DNA from: Clarkia xantiana subsp. parviflora
Lineage: Eukaryota; Streptophyta; Magnoliopsida; Myrtales; Onagraceae
Reading direction: 5' to 3'
Assembly: GCA_036873135.1 (NCBI GenBank)
Contig: JAPTYO010000009.1
Coordinates: forward strand, 38,952,756-39,016,755
Length of the DNA: 64,000 nt
In this document: piece by piece, positions 42,917-55,901 of the stretch
How the letters are laid out: each line of letters starts with the position of its first letter
Numbering within the stretch: position 1 is the stretch's first letter
Notes under the pieces: generated by a model
Told to the model about the DNA's origin: nothing
The model's database searches: none
What the model saw: only the letters and a program-made list of their open reading frames with translations
Translations under genes and position numbers: made by a program

Positions 42917-43613
42917 TGTTGGATCACGGTGGAACTCTGGTACGGACTTTGACGGCAATCCTAGCTCCTTTGCTCCACGTAATCCTGCAAGAGGGGATAA
43001 ACCGGGCGGTGACCCAGAATCCCTCTCCGATGCTTAAATGAGTGTCTCGTATGACTGGCAAGCAGTAATCTCAAAGTGTATTGAATTTAACGTAAGTCTT
43101 TCTGAGGTGATCTCCTGCCCTTTTATAGGCAAAGAGATGCCTCAGGTACCTGGCGAACCGTTAGGGGTGGTTAGCCCGTATCCCGCATATCTCGGACGTG
43201 ATCTCGCGTATCTCAGCCATGCCCCGCGTATCTCGGCCACGCTCCGTGTATCTTAACCACGTTCAGCGTATCTCGGCCACGCCCCGCATATCTTGGCCTT
43301 ATCCTCTGATAATGAGTCCCGACTCCCGTCGGGGACTCCAGAGTTATCTCGTTGTGTCACCGCTCGGGGCCCCTCGTCATCGTGACAGGGCCAATCATTC
43401 TCAGGGATTCATCATCGGGGCCTACTCAAAGGCTTCTCATCGGGAGCTTCCAGCTCAACTGTCGGGACCGACTCTGTCGGTACCTTGCTTCGTCGAGACT
43501 CCCTTCGTCGGGACCCTTCTCCTAGGTCATCTTGACATTCATTTTGGGCCTGGTGGGCCTGTTTGCCGTTTCCTCCCCGTTAAAGGGCCTGACAGCTGTA
43601 ATCGAACCCATAA
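42917..43613 (-). repeat. E2 3' LTR (697 bp)
   Basis: Partner of 53176-53872. Its inner end is CCCATAA where CCCATCA is expected. U3 holds 20-bp repeats around CGCGTATCTCGGCCACGC (about 43180-43300). Confidence 0.93.
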
Positions 43614-44150
43614 TTTGCCCCCAAGACATGAGAGACTTTTAGTTCGTCGTGTCTTCCAACTCCCGATCTTTCGATACTGGAATCGGGGATCTTTCTCTTG
43701 GTTCAGTTACTCCATTATTAGTCTTCTCCTTCCATTAAGTCCTAGGGGTCTCCTCGGTTCCCCAGTGCATTAAATGCAGTAGATAATGGAGTGACGTTTT
43801 CAGCCCACGTGCCTAATTTTTCGCGCCTGTCCTTTTCTGAAAAGTGCTTTTTGGGCCGTTTCATCATTACGCCCGTTGTCCTTCTGCACGTTTCATCTCA
43901 ACGGTCCAGATTAAGACTCTTCGACTTCGACGACTCGGATCGAAGTGTCCTTTCAACCATCTTCTTCGACTATAAAACCCTAGCCATGGTCATAAGTTAA
44001 CTTTTACCGTCTTCGAATTCTCAAGAGCTCTCTGCGATTCCTCTGCGATTCCTCCGTGATTCCAAGCTCTGTGATTTCGAAGGTCTTTGGAGTTTCTCCA
44101 ATCATCTTTCCGGCGAAGTTTCGTTCATCTCCTTCAACCTCTATTTCATC
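43614..44150 (+). promoter_or_regulatory. Promoter and 5' UTR of the E2 antisense gene
   Basis: A TATA box CTATAAAACC has its core at 43971-43978, 170-180 bp before the ATG. Upstream are CTCAACGGTCCAGATTAA (43908-43925) and TTTCTGAAAAGTGCTTTTTG. The same blocks precede the E3 antisense gene on the other strand (63668-64000), including a TATA box at 63799-63806. Confidence 0.65.
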
Positions 44151-46859
44151 ATGTCTGGTAAGGGATCCCCCTTTGTTGCTTGTTCGTCTTTTCCTTTTTA
44201 GTTTTCCAAGAGTCCCACTGTATTTTCTTGCCATGGTTGCTTTTCAGACAGCGGTTCCAGCTCTGAGGGGAGAAAACCCTTTAATTTTGATTATGCTCCA
44301 AATGAGATCTCCAATACTGCTTATGATGCAGCTCTCCGAGAGGGTTGTATCACCATCACCTGGGAACCTCGTTTCCCGTATCCTCGGCATCGTCCCTCGA
44401 GTAATCCTGAGGTTACTCGTCCCCAGAAAGGGGAGGTATTTGTCTCTACGGGACAAGTATCAGCGGGGATCAGGTTCCCCTTTTGCGGTAATCTGGTCGA
44501 GCTATGCCATCATTACAAAACACACCCCACTACCTTTTCTCCCCATGCCATCCGCCTCTGGAACGCCTTTCAAGTCCTCTGTCTCCGACAGAAGTGGGTC
44601 TACAGCCTCCAGCTCTTCAGAACCTTTTATGGGATGAAGTGCAATGAGGCGGGGGTTTGAGCCTTCTACCCTCGGATGCCTAAATGGAGTAAGCAGCAGC
44701 TTGCCCGATGTGGTTGGACTAATGACACCTTGAAGGTGGTCAAGGGTCGGGGACTTTTGGTTGATACAGGGTCCGACAACAGTAGCTGGAAGAAGAGCTA
44801 CTTCTTCATCCGTCACTCCTCAATCCCTGGCCTCGGTGGGAGGTGGCAGCAGACCCTCCGCCTGCCTTCCACACTTATGCCGACGAGGATTTTGAAACTC
44901 TTCAACTTATCCAGCTTTATCGGTGGGAGGAGTCTTACACTCCTATCAACGCCAACTCCCTCGTGGAGCGGGACCTGGTGCAGGCCGGGATCCGACTTCT
45001 CGATATTGTTTCTGGGGGGCAGCTCTTCGACGGCCCTTCTAATATGGTCCCTTGGGTAAACTTCTAACTCTTCTTTGTTTACAATTTGCAGCCAAGAAGG
45101 TATCTGTGCTGACCGATCTGTTCCTTAAGCAGGGGGAGACTGATGCTGTCCGCCCCTCGCGGAAGAGGAAGTCCGCCAAGAAGACTGCTGCTAGGTCGGG
45201 GTCTCCTTCAGCGGAGCAACCCAAGCGGAAGCGGGTGGATCTGGAATAGCTCTTTGATGTCCAGAATGCTGAAGAAGGTAAAAAACTCCGACTTGCTATT
45301 AAATCATACAAAAGGATGGTCCCGAAGGATTTGATTTCCTCGACCAAGGAAGCCCGCATCGCTGACGTCAAAAGAATCCTTCGAGGCGAAACTCCCCGAG
45401 TCTTGAAGGCAGGCTACTATCATTATCGTGGGAAGGATCAATACGTCTCCCGACGTATCATTTGGTGTAAGAATCCCGATGAACTTCCTGACTACCTTTC
45501 TGAAGCTTCTCATCCTCCAGGTGCAGGTCGCTCCGGAGCTCCATCAGGTGCCGCAGCTTCCGCAGACGCACCGTCTTCAGCGGGGGTGCCTTCCTCAGCT
45601 GGAGAGAAGGCTCCAACTGGCGAACAGTTTCGTCAGGTGGAAACTTTGGACTCCTCCGAGGAGACTGACGGGGGTGGCTCCCTTCGTCAGCATCGGAAGA
45701 CGGGGCAATCCCCCTTGAAACCAACCCCTCAGGGGCCGCCTCCTTCATCTTCTCCGCAGCAGCGGCAGCCATCGCCCTTTCATGAGTTCACTCCTTCCCC
45801 TGTTCGGGCCGAGACGGAGGCACGCCCTTCCACTCATCGTCCTCTTTCTCCTCTTGCTCTTGATGGGAACTTCTACAGGCCCTTTGATTCTTCTCAAGAG
45901 AATGCCCCCTGGACTCCTATCCAGACGCTTCAAGGAGTCCCGCTCACACAAGGGGAGTAGGACCAGGAGCTGGCCCTGCATCTGCTGGCAGGCTCGATCC
46001 TGCCTACTATGCGGCATCCGATTTGCCTCAATCGGACGCACATGCAGCGGGATGTCAGGAATATGGCCATGCGCCGTATACAGGTAAGACTTCGCTTCTT
46101 CATTTTTGATGATAAATCGGGTCGTTGGTCCATTAACACTTTTCCTTCTTGTTGCAGGAGCTCGGGGACTTCAACCGCCTCATCGGGTATGTTATTGCTT
46201 ACGATGAGTCCCGGGAGCGGGACCGAGGGGTCCGCGAGCAGCTCCAGGAGGATCTTAAGGCCTCTCAGTCTTCGCGGGGAAAGCTTGTCAAGGAGCAGGC
46301 TGTCCTTAATCAGAAGATTCGGGACCTCCAGCAGCAGCTCGTGGACTTCGAGGGGCTTTTGAGTCAAGAGCGGCAAGAGCGGGAAGCGGCTGTAGACAGG
46401 CTGACCCAGGAGAAGAAGGCTGCCGAGGACAAACTGGTCCTCGAGAAGAAGGCTCTGGAGGAGCAAATCGCAGGATTCCCTGTGCAGCTGCCCGAGGCGG
46501 AGGTGAAGGGTCGGGAAGACTATCGGAGATCCGAGGAATTCCAAGCCGATGCCATGAAGTTCTTTGGTGCGGAGGTGGAGAACACTCTCTTCAACGCGGT
46601 TGAGGAGCTCCACCTGGAGTACGGGGACGCCATCAATTTCGACAAGTCTCCTTCCCTCGCTCCCTTTGCGAAGAAGTATTTTGCCCTTTCCGAGGAGAGT
46701 GATGGGGGGAGTACCCCCGTTATTGTCGAAGACGCTTCTGAACTTCCAAGTGCGGACGCCTCGATAGCCAATCCTCCCGAAGCCAATCCTGTGGATCCCT
46801 CTGCTACCGACTCCGCGGACCCAGCTGCTGCCAATGCTGCCGACAAGGACCAAGCTTGA
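44151..46859 (+). pseudogene. E2 antisense additional gene: Transposase_28-like domain, basic region, coiled coil
   Basis: Exon 1 is only ATG TCT G (44151-44157). After a 90-nt GT-AG intron (44158-44247) comes DSGSSSEGRKPFNFDYAPNE, AYDAALREGCITITWEPRFP and SAGIRFPFCGNLVELCHHYK, which I recognise as the 'putative gypsy type transposon' domain of plants (Pfam Transposase_28). An in-frame stop follows near 44638 and a frame change near 44845. Then come YADEDFETLQLIQLYRWEES, a probable splice near 45091, nuclear-signal-like SRKRKSAKK and PKRKR, a stop at 45247, a Pro/Ser-rich part and a 74-nt intron (46084-46157). A coiled coil (about 46180-46500) and an acidic Ala-rich tail complete it. The biochemical role is unknown; this copy is damaged. 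Confidence 0.75.
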
Positions 46860-47536
46860 ATGTTTTTATCTTTTAGAGTCCTTGTATCTTCTTATCTTTT
46901 GTCGTCGTCGGGCCCTTGAGCCCTTATCAATATCAGACTTCTTTAGTTCCGATCTTTTGTTGCACTTCTCCGAGTGACTTTACTTATACGCGCTTAAGTC
47001 GAAACCTCGACACTTAAGACATTCTCGTACGTCCTTCCCGACGATTTAATAACTTGCACCATTTAAGGCGACTTAATATCGTGTGCATCACTTAAGACGA
47101 CTTAATTACTACTTAGGATAAACCTAAAGATCGCGCACCACTCAAGGCGACTTAGTTCCGCGCATCACTTAAGACGACTTTTTGGATACTTAGAATAAAT
47201 CTAAGTATTGCGCACCACTTAAGGCGATTTAGTCCCGCGCATCACTTAAGACGACTTTTGGATATTTAGAATAAATCTAAGTATTGTGCACCACTTAAGG
47301 CGACTTTTCTCGTGCACCACTGAAGGCGACTTTTCTCGTGCACCACTGAAGGCGACTTTTCTCGTGCACCACTGAAGGCGACTTTTACACTTAGCATAAA
47401 TCTAAGGACAACTCTTATTTGGAAGCAACCTCTTTATTTATTGACGGCACAAAATTGGCTTACATCGAATTAAACGATAAACAGCATACACCACTTAAGG
47501 CGATTTTACATCGGGCACCACTTAAGGCGACTTTCT
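46860..47536 (-). repeat. E2 tandem repeats between pol and the antisense gene
   Basis: From about 46970, units of roughly 25 bp around GCACCACTTAAGGCGACTT recur, some spaced by TTAGAATAAATCTAAG. Four near-identical 26-27-bp units lie at 47290-47390. E3 has an expanded version. Confidence 0.87.
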
Positions 47537-50500
47537 TCAAGCATGGTGTTTCTTCAAGTGTTCGCCACTAAAAGAATGCTTTAACGTTCTGCCATCGAGG
47601 TCTTCCAACTTGTATGCATTCGGAGCTGGCATCCCCACGACCTTATAAGGTCCTTCCCATTTTGGTGACATCTTGTTGATTCGATCCAAAAGGGTGAACT
47701 CGTTGCGACGCCAAACCAGCTCCCCGACAAAGAACTGTCGGGACTTCACTCGCCGATTGTAGTACCTAGCCGTCGCTAAACGCATTCGAGCTTGGACTTC
47801 ATCGGCTTCCCGCCTCTTCTCTTCGAGTAAGTCCAAGTCCAGACGTCTCACTTCATCGTTCGTCAGGGGCTCGTAATATCTCATCCGATGGGACGCCACA
47901 GCTACCTCCACAGGGGCGACAGCTTCCGTGCCATAAACGAGGCCAAACAGAGTCTCCCCCGTTGATCGCTTGGGTGTCGTTCTAACAGCCCAAAGCACAT
48001 TTTCCAGTTCGTTTAGCCACTTGCCCTTCAAGGCATAGACCCTCTTCTTCAGGCCATCCATCACGATTTTGTTGGCTGACTCCACCTGGCCATTAGTCTG
48101 AGCATGGCGTACGGAGGCGGTCCGATGCTCAATGTTCAATTCTTCCAAATACTCTCTCACCTGAGAGCCGTTAAACGGTGGGCCATTGTCGCTGATCACC
48201 ACCTTAGGAATTCCATATCTGGACACGATGTGGGTTTGGAGGAACTTGACGATCTGGTTCCCCGTTGTTCTGGCCAATGCCTTCGCCTCTATCCATTTCG
48301 AAAAATTATCGATTGCTACAAGTAAATACTTACATTGTCCTTGTGCTTGTGGAAGAGGTCCCACCAAGTCGATGCCCCACTGCGAAGGGCCTAGCGCTCT
48401 TGATGGATGTCAGATTAGCGGCCGGAGCCACGATACTCGGGGCATACCTCTGGCACGCGTCGCAGGATCGGACCAACGCCGTTGCTTCTTTGTTCATCGT
48501 GGGCCAATAGTAGCCTAAGTTCAACACCTTTCTCATAATGGATCGGGCCCCTTCGTGACAAGCCGCGACCCCTTCATGCATTTCCTTCAGGATTCGACTG
48601 GTGTCGGGTTCTGCTACACACTTCATGTACGGAGTCGAGAACCAGCCCTTCTTGTACAGCTGATTGTCCAGCATCACATAATTGGCCGCGATCCGATGTA
48701 TCCTGTCTGCTGCCACTTGATCATCGGGGACTGCCCCCGTAGTCAGGTACGCGACTATCGGGGTCATCCAGGTTGGCTCTTCCTCCGATCTTGCTTCAAT
48801 GGCGCACACCTGTGTTGGGTCGATGTTTGATAAGATCACCTTCTCCAAGAAGTGCACCTTCCGATTTTCTTCCAAGGGTGCCCCCAAGGCAAATTTGCTC
48901 AAGGCATCTGCCTCTACATTTTCCTCCCTTGGAATAGCCTCGATATCGAAGCTTTTGAAGCCCTCTTTCAGGGTTTGTACCTCTCGCAGATACTTTTTCA
49001 TTATCGGACTCCTTGCTTCGTATCGCCCTTGAACCTGGTTCACGATTAACGCTGCGTCGCACCTCCCTCTCAAGTGATCGATTTCAGTGCCTTTAGCAAT
49101 TTTTAGGCCCGTGATAAGAGCTTCGTACTCCGCTTCGTTGTTTGTGGCCTTGAATGTTAAAGCCAAGGCGTATCAGAGCGGTTCACCTTCACCCGGTGGT
49201 ATCAACAAGAAGCCCGCTCCTGATCCGTCCGAACTCGCGGAGCCATCCGTGTACATCTCCCAGGTATTTTCCTTGTTTGGCTGTTCTGATTGCTCTACCC
49301 TCTCTGGTTGTTCTTCTATCGGGACCTCCATGGTTGCCCCCTCTACAGGGCCCGCTTCTTCTAGATCGGGGGCTGTAGATTCTGCTATAAAATCCGCCAA
49401 TGCCTGGCCCTTGATGGCCGTTCTTGGAGCAAAGTGTATTCGAAACTCACCGAGCTCTACTGCCCACTTTACTAATCTTCCCGACGCATCCGGTCGATTC
49501 AAAAAATGCTTCAAAGGCTGGTTCGTCAGCACAGTAATCTCGTGTGCGTGGAAATAAGGCCTTAGCTTCCGAGCAGTAATAATCAACGCAAAGAGGTACT
49601 TCTCAACGGCGGAATAGTTTAATTCAGACTTGGCAAACGCCTTGCTTACATAATAGACGGGGACTTGATTACCCTCGACAATCTTTACTAACACAGAGCT
49701 AATGGCAAATTCAGAAACAGCCAAATAAAGGTAGAGCGGCTCGCCTGGAACCGGTTTCGCCTACGGCGGGAGGGTGCGAAGGTGCTGCTTGAGTGCTTTG
49801 AACGCCTCTTCACACTTGGCGGTCCATTCGAATTTCTTGTTGGCCCTCAGGACTTCAAAAAACGACATTGATCGGTCGCTGGCTTTGGACAAGAAGCGAT
49901 TCATTGCAGCTAGTCGGCCATTCAGCACTTGCACCTCCCGATGGTTTATCGGAGACTGCATCTCCTCGATTTCCCTCAGCTTCTCAGGATTCACTTCAAT
50001 TCCTCTTTGGCTCACCATGAAGCCCAAAAACTTCCCTGAGTGGACTCCGAAGGCGCACTTCGTCGGGTTCAAGCGAACTTGATGGAGCCTCATCCGCTCA
50101 AATGCCATGGTTAGGTTGTGCACATGATCCTCAGCTTGTCGGGACTTCACCAACATATCATCCACGTAAGCTTCCATGGTTTCTCCCAGCATATCTCCAA
50201 ACAGTTTGTTCACCATCCGTTGGTAAGTTGCCCCAGCATTGATCAACCCGAAAGGCATGACATCGTAGTGATAGATGTCACTGTCTGCGTAGAACGCTGT
50301 GTGGGGGGCGTCTTCCTTGGCCATCTTGATTTGGTTGTAGCCTGAATACGCGTCCATGAAACTCAACAGTTCGTGTCCCGACGTGGCATCAACCAACTGA
50401 TCGATTCTCGGGAGTGGATAGCAGTCCTTTGGGCAAGCCTTGTTCAAGTCGCGGAAGTCCACACACATTCGCCATTTCCCGTTAGTCTTCTTCACCAGCA

Positions 50501-53121
50501 CTGGGTTGGCAACCCAAGTCTGGAATCGGAGCTCTTTAATGAACCCAGCATCGAGCAACCTGCCCACCTCCTGCTGGATCGCGATCTTCTTATCCGTGCC
50601 CATCGGACGCCTTTTCTGTGTGATAGGCTTGATCGCGGGGTCTATTTTCAGCTCGTGTACGATCACATCGGGGCTGATTCCTGGCATATCGCTCGGGGAC
50701 CAGGCAAACAGCTCCTTGAACTCCTTCAATAATTCAATTAATCTCTGGGCTGTCTCTTCAGTCAGGGCGGATCCGATTTTCACCTTCCTCTGGGGTCTGT
50801 CGATCTCGACTTCTTTCAGATCTTCTACAGGGGCGGGACGCCCAAACTCTTCTCTGGGATCTGTGTCCGTCTGGAGGACAGTCATGGCCTCTCGCCTCCT
50901 CCTCCGGGTGGCATTAACATAGCATTTTCGGGAAGCCACCTGGTCGCCCTTGACCTCTCCAACTCCGTGGTCGGTCGGGAACTTCATCTTCTGGTGCACC
51001 GTCGAGGCAACCGCCATCAGGGGATTAATGGTGGTTCTCCCGATAATCGCGTTGTAGGTCCCCGCGGAATCAACCACGACAAATTCCACGTTCCTCCTTT
51101 CTGATTTCCACCCGCTACCAAACTCCACTGGTAAGGTGATTACTCCTAGCGGATAGGAGGTTGAGCCAGAGAACCCGACCATCGGGAAGTTTGCCTCCTT
51201 CAGATCTTTCTTTGTCTTCCCCATAGCCTCCAGCGCGTCCATGAATAGAATGTCGGAGGAGCTCCCTCCGTCGATTAGAATTCTCTTCATCTCAAACCCA
51301 TCTACATCCAAGGTTACTACCAAGGCATCTTCGTGCGGAGTCTCCACGCATATGAGGTCTTCCGACGAGAAGGAGATTACCATCTCTTCTTTCAAGGTCC
51401 AGGATCGGGACCTCTTACCCAACACCACTGCTGTAGGGATTCTAGAGGCATAGACCTCTCGGGCAGATGAGGTATCACCTCCAGCAGCAAATCCTCCATG
51501 AATCACGTTGATAACCCGTCTTTCCTTGCGAGCACCGGATGACTTTGGATCAGTTCTCTTCTTTTTTGGGGACCGATCGCGGGATCGGGAACGGGACCGC
51601 GATCGGGACCGAGAGCGGGATCGACACCGCTTATCCCCGACGAATTCCTTGAGCTTCCCCTTCTGGATCAGCTTTTCAATCTCCTTCTTCAGTTCCCGAC
51701 AGTGATTGGTGTCGTGACCATTTGCTCGGTGAAATCGACAGTAGCGATTCGTGCGGGATCCCAAGAATTCTCCATCTTTCTTCGGGGGATACCTGGAGAT
51801 TCCTTGTCGTTCCATGACTGTCAGCACTTCCGCCATGGAGCAGTTGAGAGGGATGTCGAGATCCTCCCGCTTATCCTTCCTTGAAGAACGTCTATCGTCC
51901 CTTCGATCAGGTCGGCATCGGTTCCGACTACTCTCGGGTTTGCCTTTTGTCTTACGATCGTCGGAGGGTTTAACCGACTGCTTTCCTTTGTTCGACTTTG
52001 AGGGCTCCAGTTCTCCCGCGGCTATCTTTGACTCCTGGACATCGATCTTCCGTTTCACCCTCTTCTGTAATGCCTCCATATTCCACACAGCTTTCTCAGC
52101 CACGCTGTGCATTAGGTCGGAGCCGTAGGGGGCTGTCAGGTTCCGAATGAAGGTACGGATGGTCTCACCTTTCGAAATCTCTTCGTCGATCTCTGCCACA
52201 CTGGCCGTGTACCGCTGGTAATAATGAGCCAGTGATTCGTCGGGCCTCTGCACCACCTGGGTCAGGGACCTCACGCTCTTTAATAAACGTCTCCGACCCT
52301 GGTACTGTTGAATGAATCGGTCGTGCATATCTGCCCAGCAAGTGATGCAGCCTGGGGGCAGACTGAAGAACCAGGTCAGGGCTCTTTCTCCAAGTGTGTT
52401 CGGGAACAGCGTACACACTATGTCCTCACTCGGGGCTCTTCCCAGACACGCCATGAGGTGTTTCTGGACATGGCGAACTGGATCTCCTTCGCCATCATAC
52501 TCCTTTATCGTGGGGATGCCTAGCCCAGGCGGGGCTAGGGTGTCGATGAGTCGGGGGACGAAGGGATGAGTGGATCGATCCCTTAGCTTCGATACCAGCG
52601 GCTTCTGCTCTCCCATACAGATGTTCACGATCTTTACCACCTGGTCGGGAGTGATGAGACCATTCAGGGGAATGGTCCTGTGCTGTACTGGTCCTGGCCC
52701 ATCAACCATGAACCTCTCCGGCTGACCGGTTGCCCTACCTCTGTCCTGGCCTCGGGGCGGGGCTTCCTGTGCGTTCCGACCCTCTGTTGGCGGGGCCACT
52801 TCCTCCAACGGGGGCATCTCCTCCTGCCTCCTTGCAGCCTCTCTCCGATCCAAGAGAGCCTCTACGGCCGCCAGAAACATGGGCATGGCTTCCGCCACGG
52901 CCCTTGTCAAGTTTGTAGCTGTGGGGGCCTCCTGCCCCCTATTGCCCTGGTACTGAGGAGCAATATCTTCGGGATCTCCGTTATGCCCCCCCTGTCTGAG
53001 AGAGCTCGGCCGGGGGATGGTTCTGGTTTTCCTCTTGTTCCGGTACTGAATCCATATTTGTTGCAGCGGGGTGACGGGAACCACCGGATTGTCCCTGTCT
53101 TCTGTGCTTGCCAGCTGCCAT
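47537..53121 (-). pseudogene. E2 gag-pol polyprotein, broken
   Basis: Gag starts at 53121 (MAAGKHRRQGQSGG). Domains: gag (GERALTWFFSLPPGCITCWA), knuckle CRFHRANGHDTNHC, RS tract (about 51567-51628), protease LIDGGSSSDILF, RT with YVDD at 50157-50168, first RNase H (YYVSKAFAKSELNYSAVEKY), second RNase H (YTDGSASSDGSGAG), integrase zinc finger (HEGVAACHEG, CDACQR), DDE core (SDNGPPFNG, NGQVESANK) and the end KHSFSGEHLKKHHA. Breaks: a frameshift at a run of seven G near 52990, stop codons at 49761-49763 and 49173-49175, and a two-base loss near 48385. Confidence 0.94.
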
Positions 53122-53156
53122 TGATCGAGTAGAAGGCATATCAGCTTTTTGTTTGC

Positions 53157-53174
53157 TTCCCACAGACGGCGCCA
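53157..53174 (-). other. E2 primer-binding site
   Basis: Minus strand TGGCGCCGTCTGTGGGAA, identical to E1 and E3. Confidence 0.88.
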
Positions 53175-53175
53175 A

Positions 53176-53872
53176 TGTTGGATCACGGTGGAACTCTGGT
53201 ACGGACTTTGACGGCAATCCTAGCTCCTTTGCTCCACGTAATCCTGCAAGAGGGGATAAACCGGGCGGTGACCCAGAATCCCTCTCCGATGCTTAAATGA
53301 GTGTCTCGTATGACTGGCAAGCAGTAATCTCAAAGTGTATTGAATTTAACGTAAGTCTTTCTGAGGTGATCTCCTGCCCTTTTATAGGCAAAGAGATGCC
53401 TCAGGTACCTGGCGAACCGTTAGGGGTGGTTAGCCCGTATCCCGCATATCTCGGACGTGATCTCGCGTATCTCAGCCATGCCCCGCGTATCTCGGCCACG
53501 CTCCGTGTATCTTAACCACGTTCCGCGTATCTCGGCCACGCCCCGCATATCTTGGCCTTATCCTCTGATAATGAGTCCCGACTCCCGTCAGGGACTCCAG
53601 AGTTATCTCGTTGTGTCACCGCTCGGGGCCCCTCGTCATCGTGACAGGGCCAATCATTCTCAGGGATTCATCATCGGGGCCTACTTAAAGGCTTCTCATC
53701 GGGAGCTTCCAGCTCAACTGTCGGGACCGACTCTGTCGGGACCTTGCTTCGTCGGGACTCCCTTCGTTGGGACCCTTCTCCTAGGTCATCTTGACATTCA
53801 TTTTGGGCCTGGTGGGCCTGTTTGCCGTTTCCTCCCCGTTAAAGGGTCTGACAGCTGTAATCGAACCCATCA
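53176..53872 (-). repeat. E2 5' LTR (697 bp)
   Basis: Partner of 42917-43613. On the minus strand the TATA-like CCTATAAAAGGGC lies near 53378-53390. Confidence 0.93.
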
Positions 53873-53877
53873 CGAGG

Positions 53878-54878
53878 TTTGCCGTACGACCGGCGAATAC
53901 GACGGGCATTGTGCTACTCTTCTGTTAGGAGTATTGTAGCGCCCGCAGAACGTTGATTCCCTGTCGTAAATCAGTCTTGTTAATCACAAAATATGTACCG
54001 CACTGTATCCTTCGTCAACTGATAATTCTCCAATTTCCCAGTTTTCCTCATAGGAATACTTCTCCAGGGCATCCGTACAAGTGTTCACAACCTTCAACTA
54101 ATATCCGGTTGGTGGCCACCTAGTGAACACAAGAGTCGGTGAATTATAGGTGAACATGACCATCCCCATCCCTCATACCCTAAGTCAGACTCAATCGGTT
54201 TCCAAAGACGTGGTCACTTGGCCTTTTTCTTCAGCACTACGCTCGTACGCCGGGAATCGAACATTGAGCCTGACCCTAGGTATGAGTTCCGAGTCCTAGA
54301 GGATACTTTGGGAGCCTCTTCATAAGGCACCCGGGATCAATCACACGCTCAAGGTGAAGAAGTTTGCGCCCTTTGAATCATAAGGATTCTAGCTAGCACA
54401 ACCGAGCATGACCCCGTGGTCGAACATGGCACACACAGTATGAAGCACGCGTCGATAGCACACCTGGACAAGCCAGGGATGGGATATGTCATTCATGCTA
54501 TCGCAGAATCTTTCATCTGGCCGTGAATGTGATTTTAATGATGGACATAGTCCAACATGGCGATTTTACAAAACGAAGATCAAGTCATGCTTTTAGGCAT
54601 GACAAAGTTATCGTTTCGTTTAACCAGGTTTATCCCCTTGGTCTCTAGCCAATCTTGTTGTGGTAGAGGTCCCCTCTCCTACAAGATAACTGTGCCTGTT
54701 TGACGAGGCATGGTTCACATTCGACATAATTTTGGTGGAAGAATTTTACCTCTTCCTACGACTTAGTTTATAGACCGTAAAATCTGATGTTATTTATCAT
54801 TATGATGTCGATGGATCATATACTCAATTTGCAATTCTTTTATTCAATCGAAATATTATTTCAAAAGCCAAAATGCTA
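53878..54878 (-). other. Copia C5 3' UTR, second part, with stem-loop at 53903-53945
   Basis: Continues the UTR interrupted by E2, with the conserved 43-nt stem-loop intact only about 25 bases from the insertion site. Other shared blocks (TACGCTCGTACGCCGGGAA, GGCCACCTAGTGAA) are inverted copies of those in C1. Confidence 0.83.
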
Positions 54879-55901
54879 TCACTTATACATGCCACTTATT
54901 AAGCCCTTATGTAATCCAAGCAGTTTTACGTACTTTTCGAAAATCTCTCTACGTAATGGCTTAGTTAATGGGTCCGCGACCATATTTTCTATGGAAAAGT
55001 ATTCTAAAGTGATTATATTGTCTTCCAGAACAAATTTAGCATAATTGTATTTCACATCGATGTGTTTGGTCCTACTGTGGTACTTTGGATTCTTGACTGC
55101 TGCAATGGCTGCCTGACTGTCGGAGAATACCTTTACAGGCTTTCTCATTTCGTCAGTGCCTAACAATGCAGTAAGAAGCCTTTTCAGCCAGACCGTTTCC
55201 TGTGCGATTTTGAGAGGGCAATGAATTTCGATTCTTTCGTAGACAGCGCGACCCAAGATTGCTTCTTGCTCGTCCATGAAATGGCGCCATTAGCAAGGAG
55301 GACTTGCGATCATCTGGATCGCCACCATGGCCGGCGTCACTGAAACCGGTCAATTCTATCTTCCTGCCCTCATAGCACAGTACGTAGTCGACAGTACCTG
55401 TATGACTCGCTTTACGGTCTTTAAAAGTTGATAGCTAAAGTCTTGCTACTAGGCCCACAGTGTAACAGATGTCCGGACAAGTGCAGAGCATGGCGTACAT
55501 TAAGCTTCCTATCATTCTTAAATACTCGCCACTCTTCATCTGTTCACGCTCCTGCAGGTTCTTTGGGCCATCACACTTTGACAGCGCGCACCCGAGTACA
55601 ACCGGCGTTTCCACGGGTTTGGCATTTAGCATTCTGAATCTCTTTAACAATTTATTGATATGAGATTCTTGAGATAGACACGATCTCCGGGCGGCACGAT
55701 CTCTGGCGTTTTTAATGCCTAAGATGTACGTAGCCTCTCCCATGTCTTTCATCTCGAATACTGATGCCAACCAGGACTTTGAGTGTTTCATAAAACTCAC
55801 ATCATTTTCAGTAATGAGTAGGTCATCCACGTATAAGGTTATGATGACGTACTTAGACCCGGAGGTCTTAGTGTATACGCAGGGATCCTCATGGAGGTTC
55901 A
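54879..55901 (-). pseudogene. Copia C5 pol fragment: RT and RNase H, cut by E3
   Basis: Minus strand from 55901: DPCVYTKTSGSKYVIITLYV, DDLLITENDVSFM, MGEATYILGIKNARDRAARR, MLNAKPVETPVVLGCALSKC and CPDICYTVGLVA (to 55435). A disturbed stretch follows, then RNase H ETVWLKRLLTALLGTDE, SDSQAAIAAVKNPKYHSRTK and FEKYVKLLGLHKG (to 54879). Frame breaks lie between 55435 and 55200. The copy ends abruptly at GTTCA (55897-55901), the E3 target. Confidence 0.9.

Larger units (their letters stand above)
42917..53872 (-). mobile_element. Gypsy element E2, Retand type with antisense gene, complete (10,956 bp)
   Basis: Ends are TGTTGGATCACGG...ACCCATCA with the perfect target duplication CGAGG (42912-42916 and 53873-53877). 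Minus-strand order: 5' LTR, primer site, gag-pol (53121-47537), tandem repeats, antisense gene (plus strand, 44151-46859), its promoter, polypurine tract, 3' LTR. I count about eight differences between the 697-bp LTRs, so it is young. Pol carries several inactivating changes. Confidence 0.95.

Noticed and set aside
45056..45091. 36-nt GT-AG intron in the E2 antisense gene
   Set aside because: The 3' splice site is plausible but 36 nt is too short for a plant intron; the true donor is probably further upstream.
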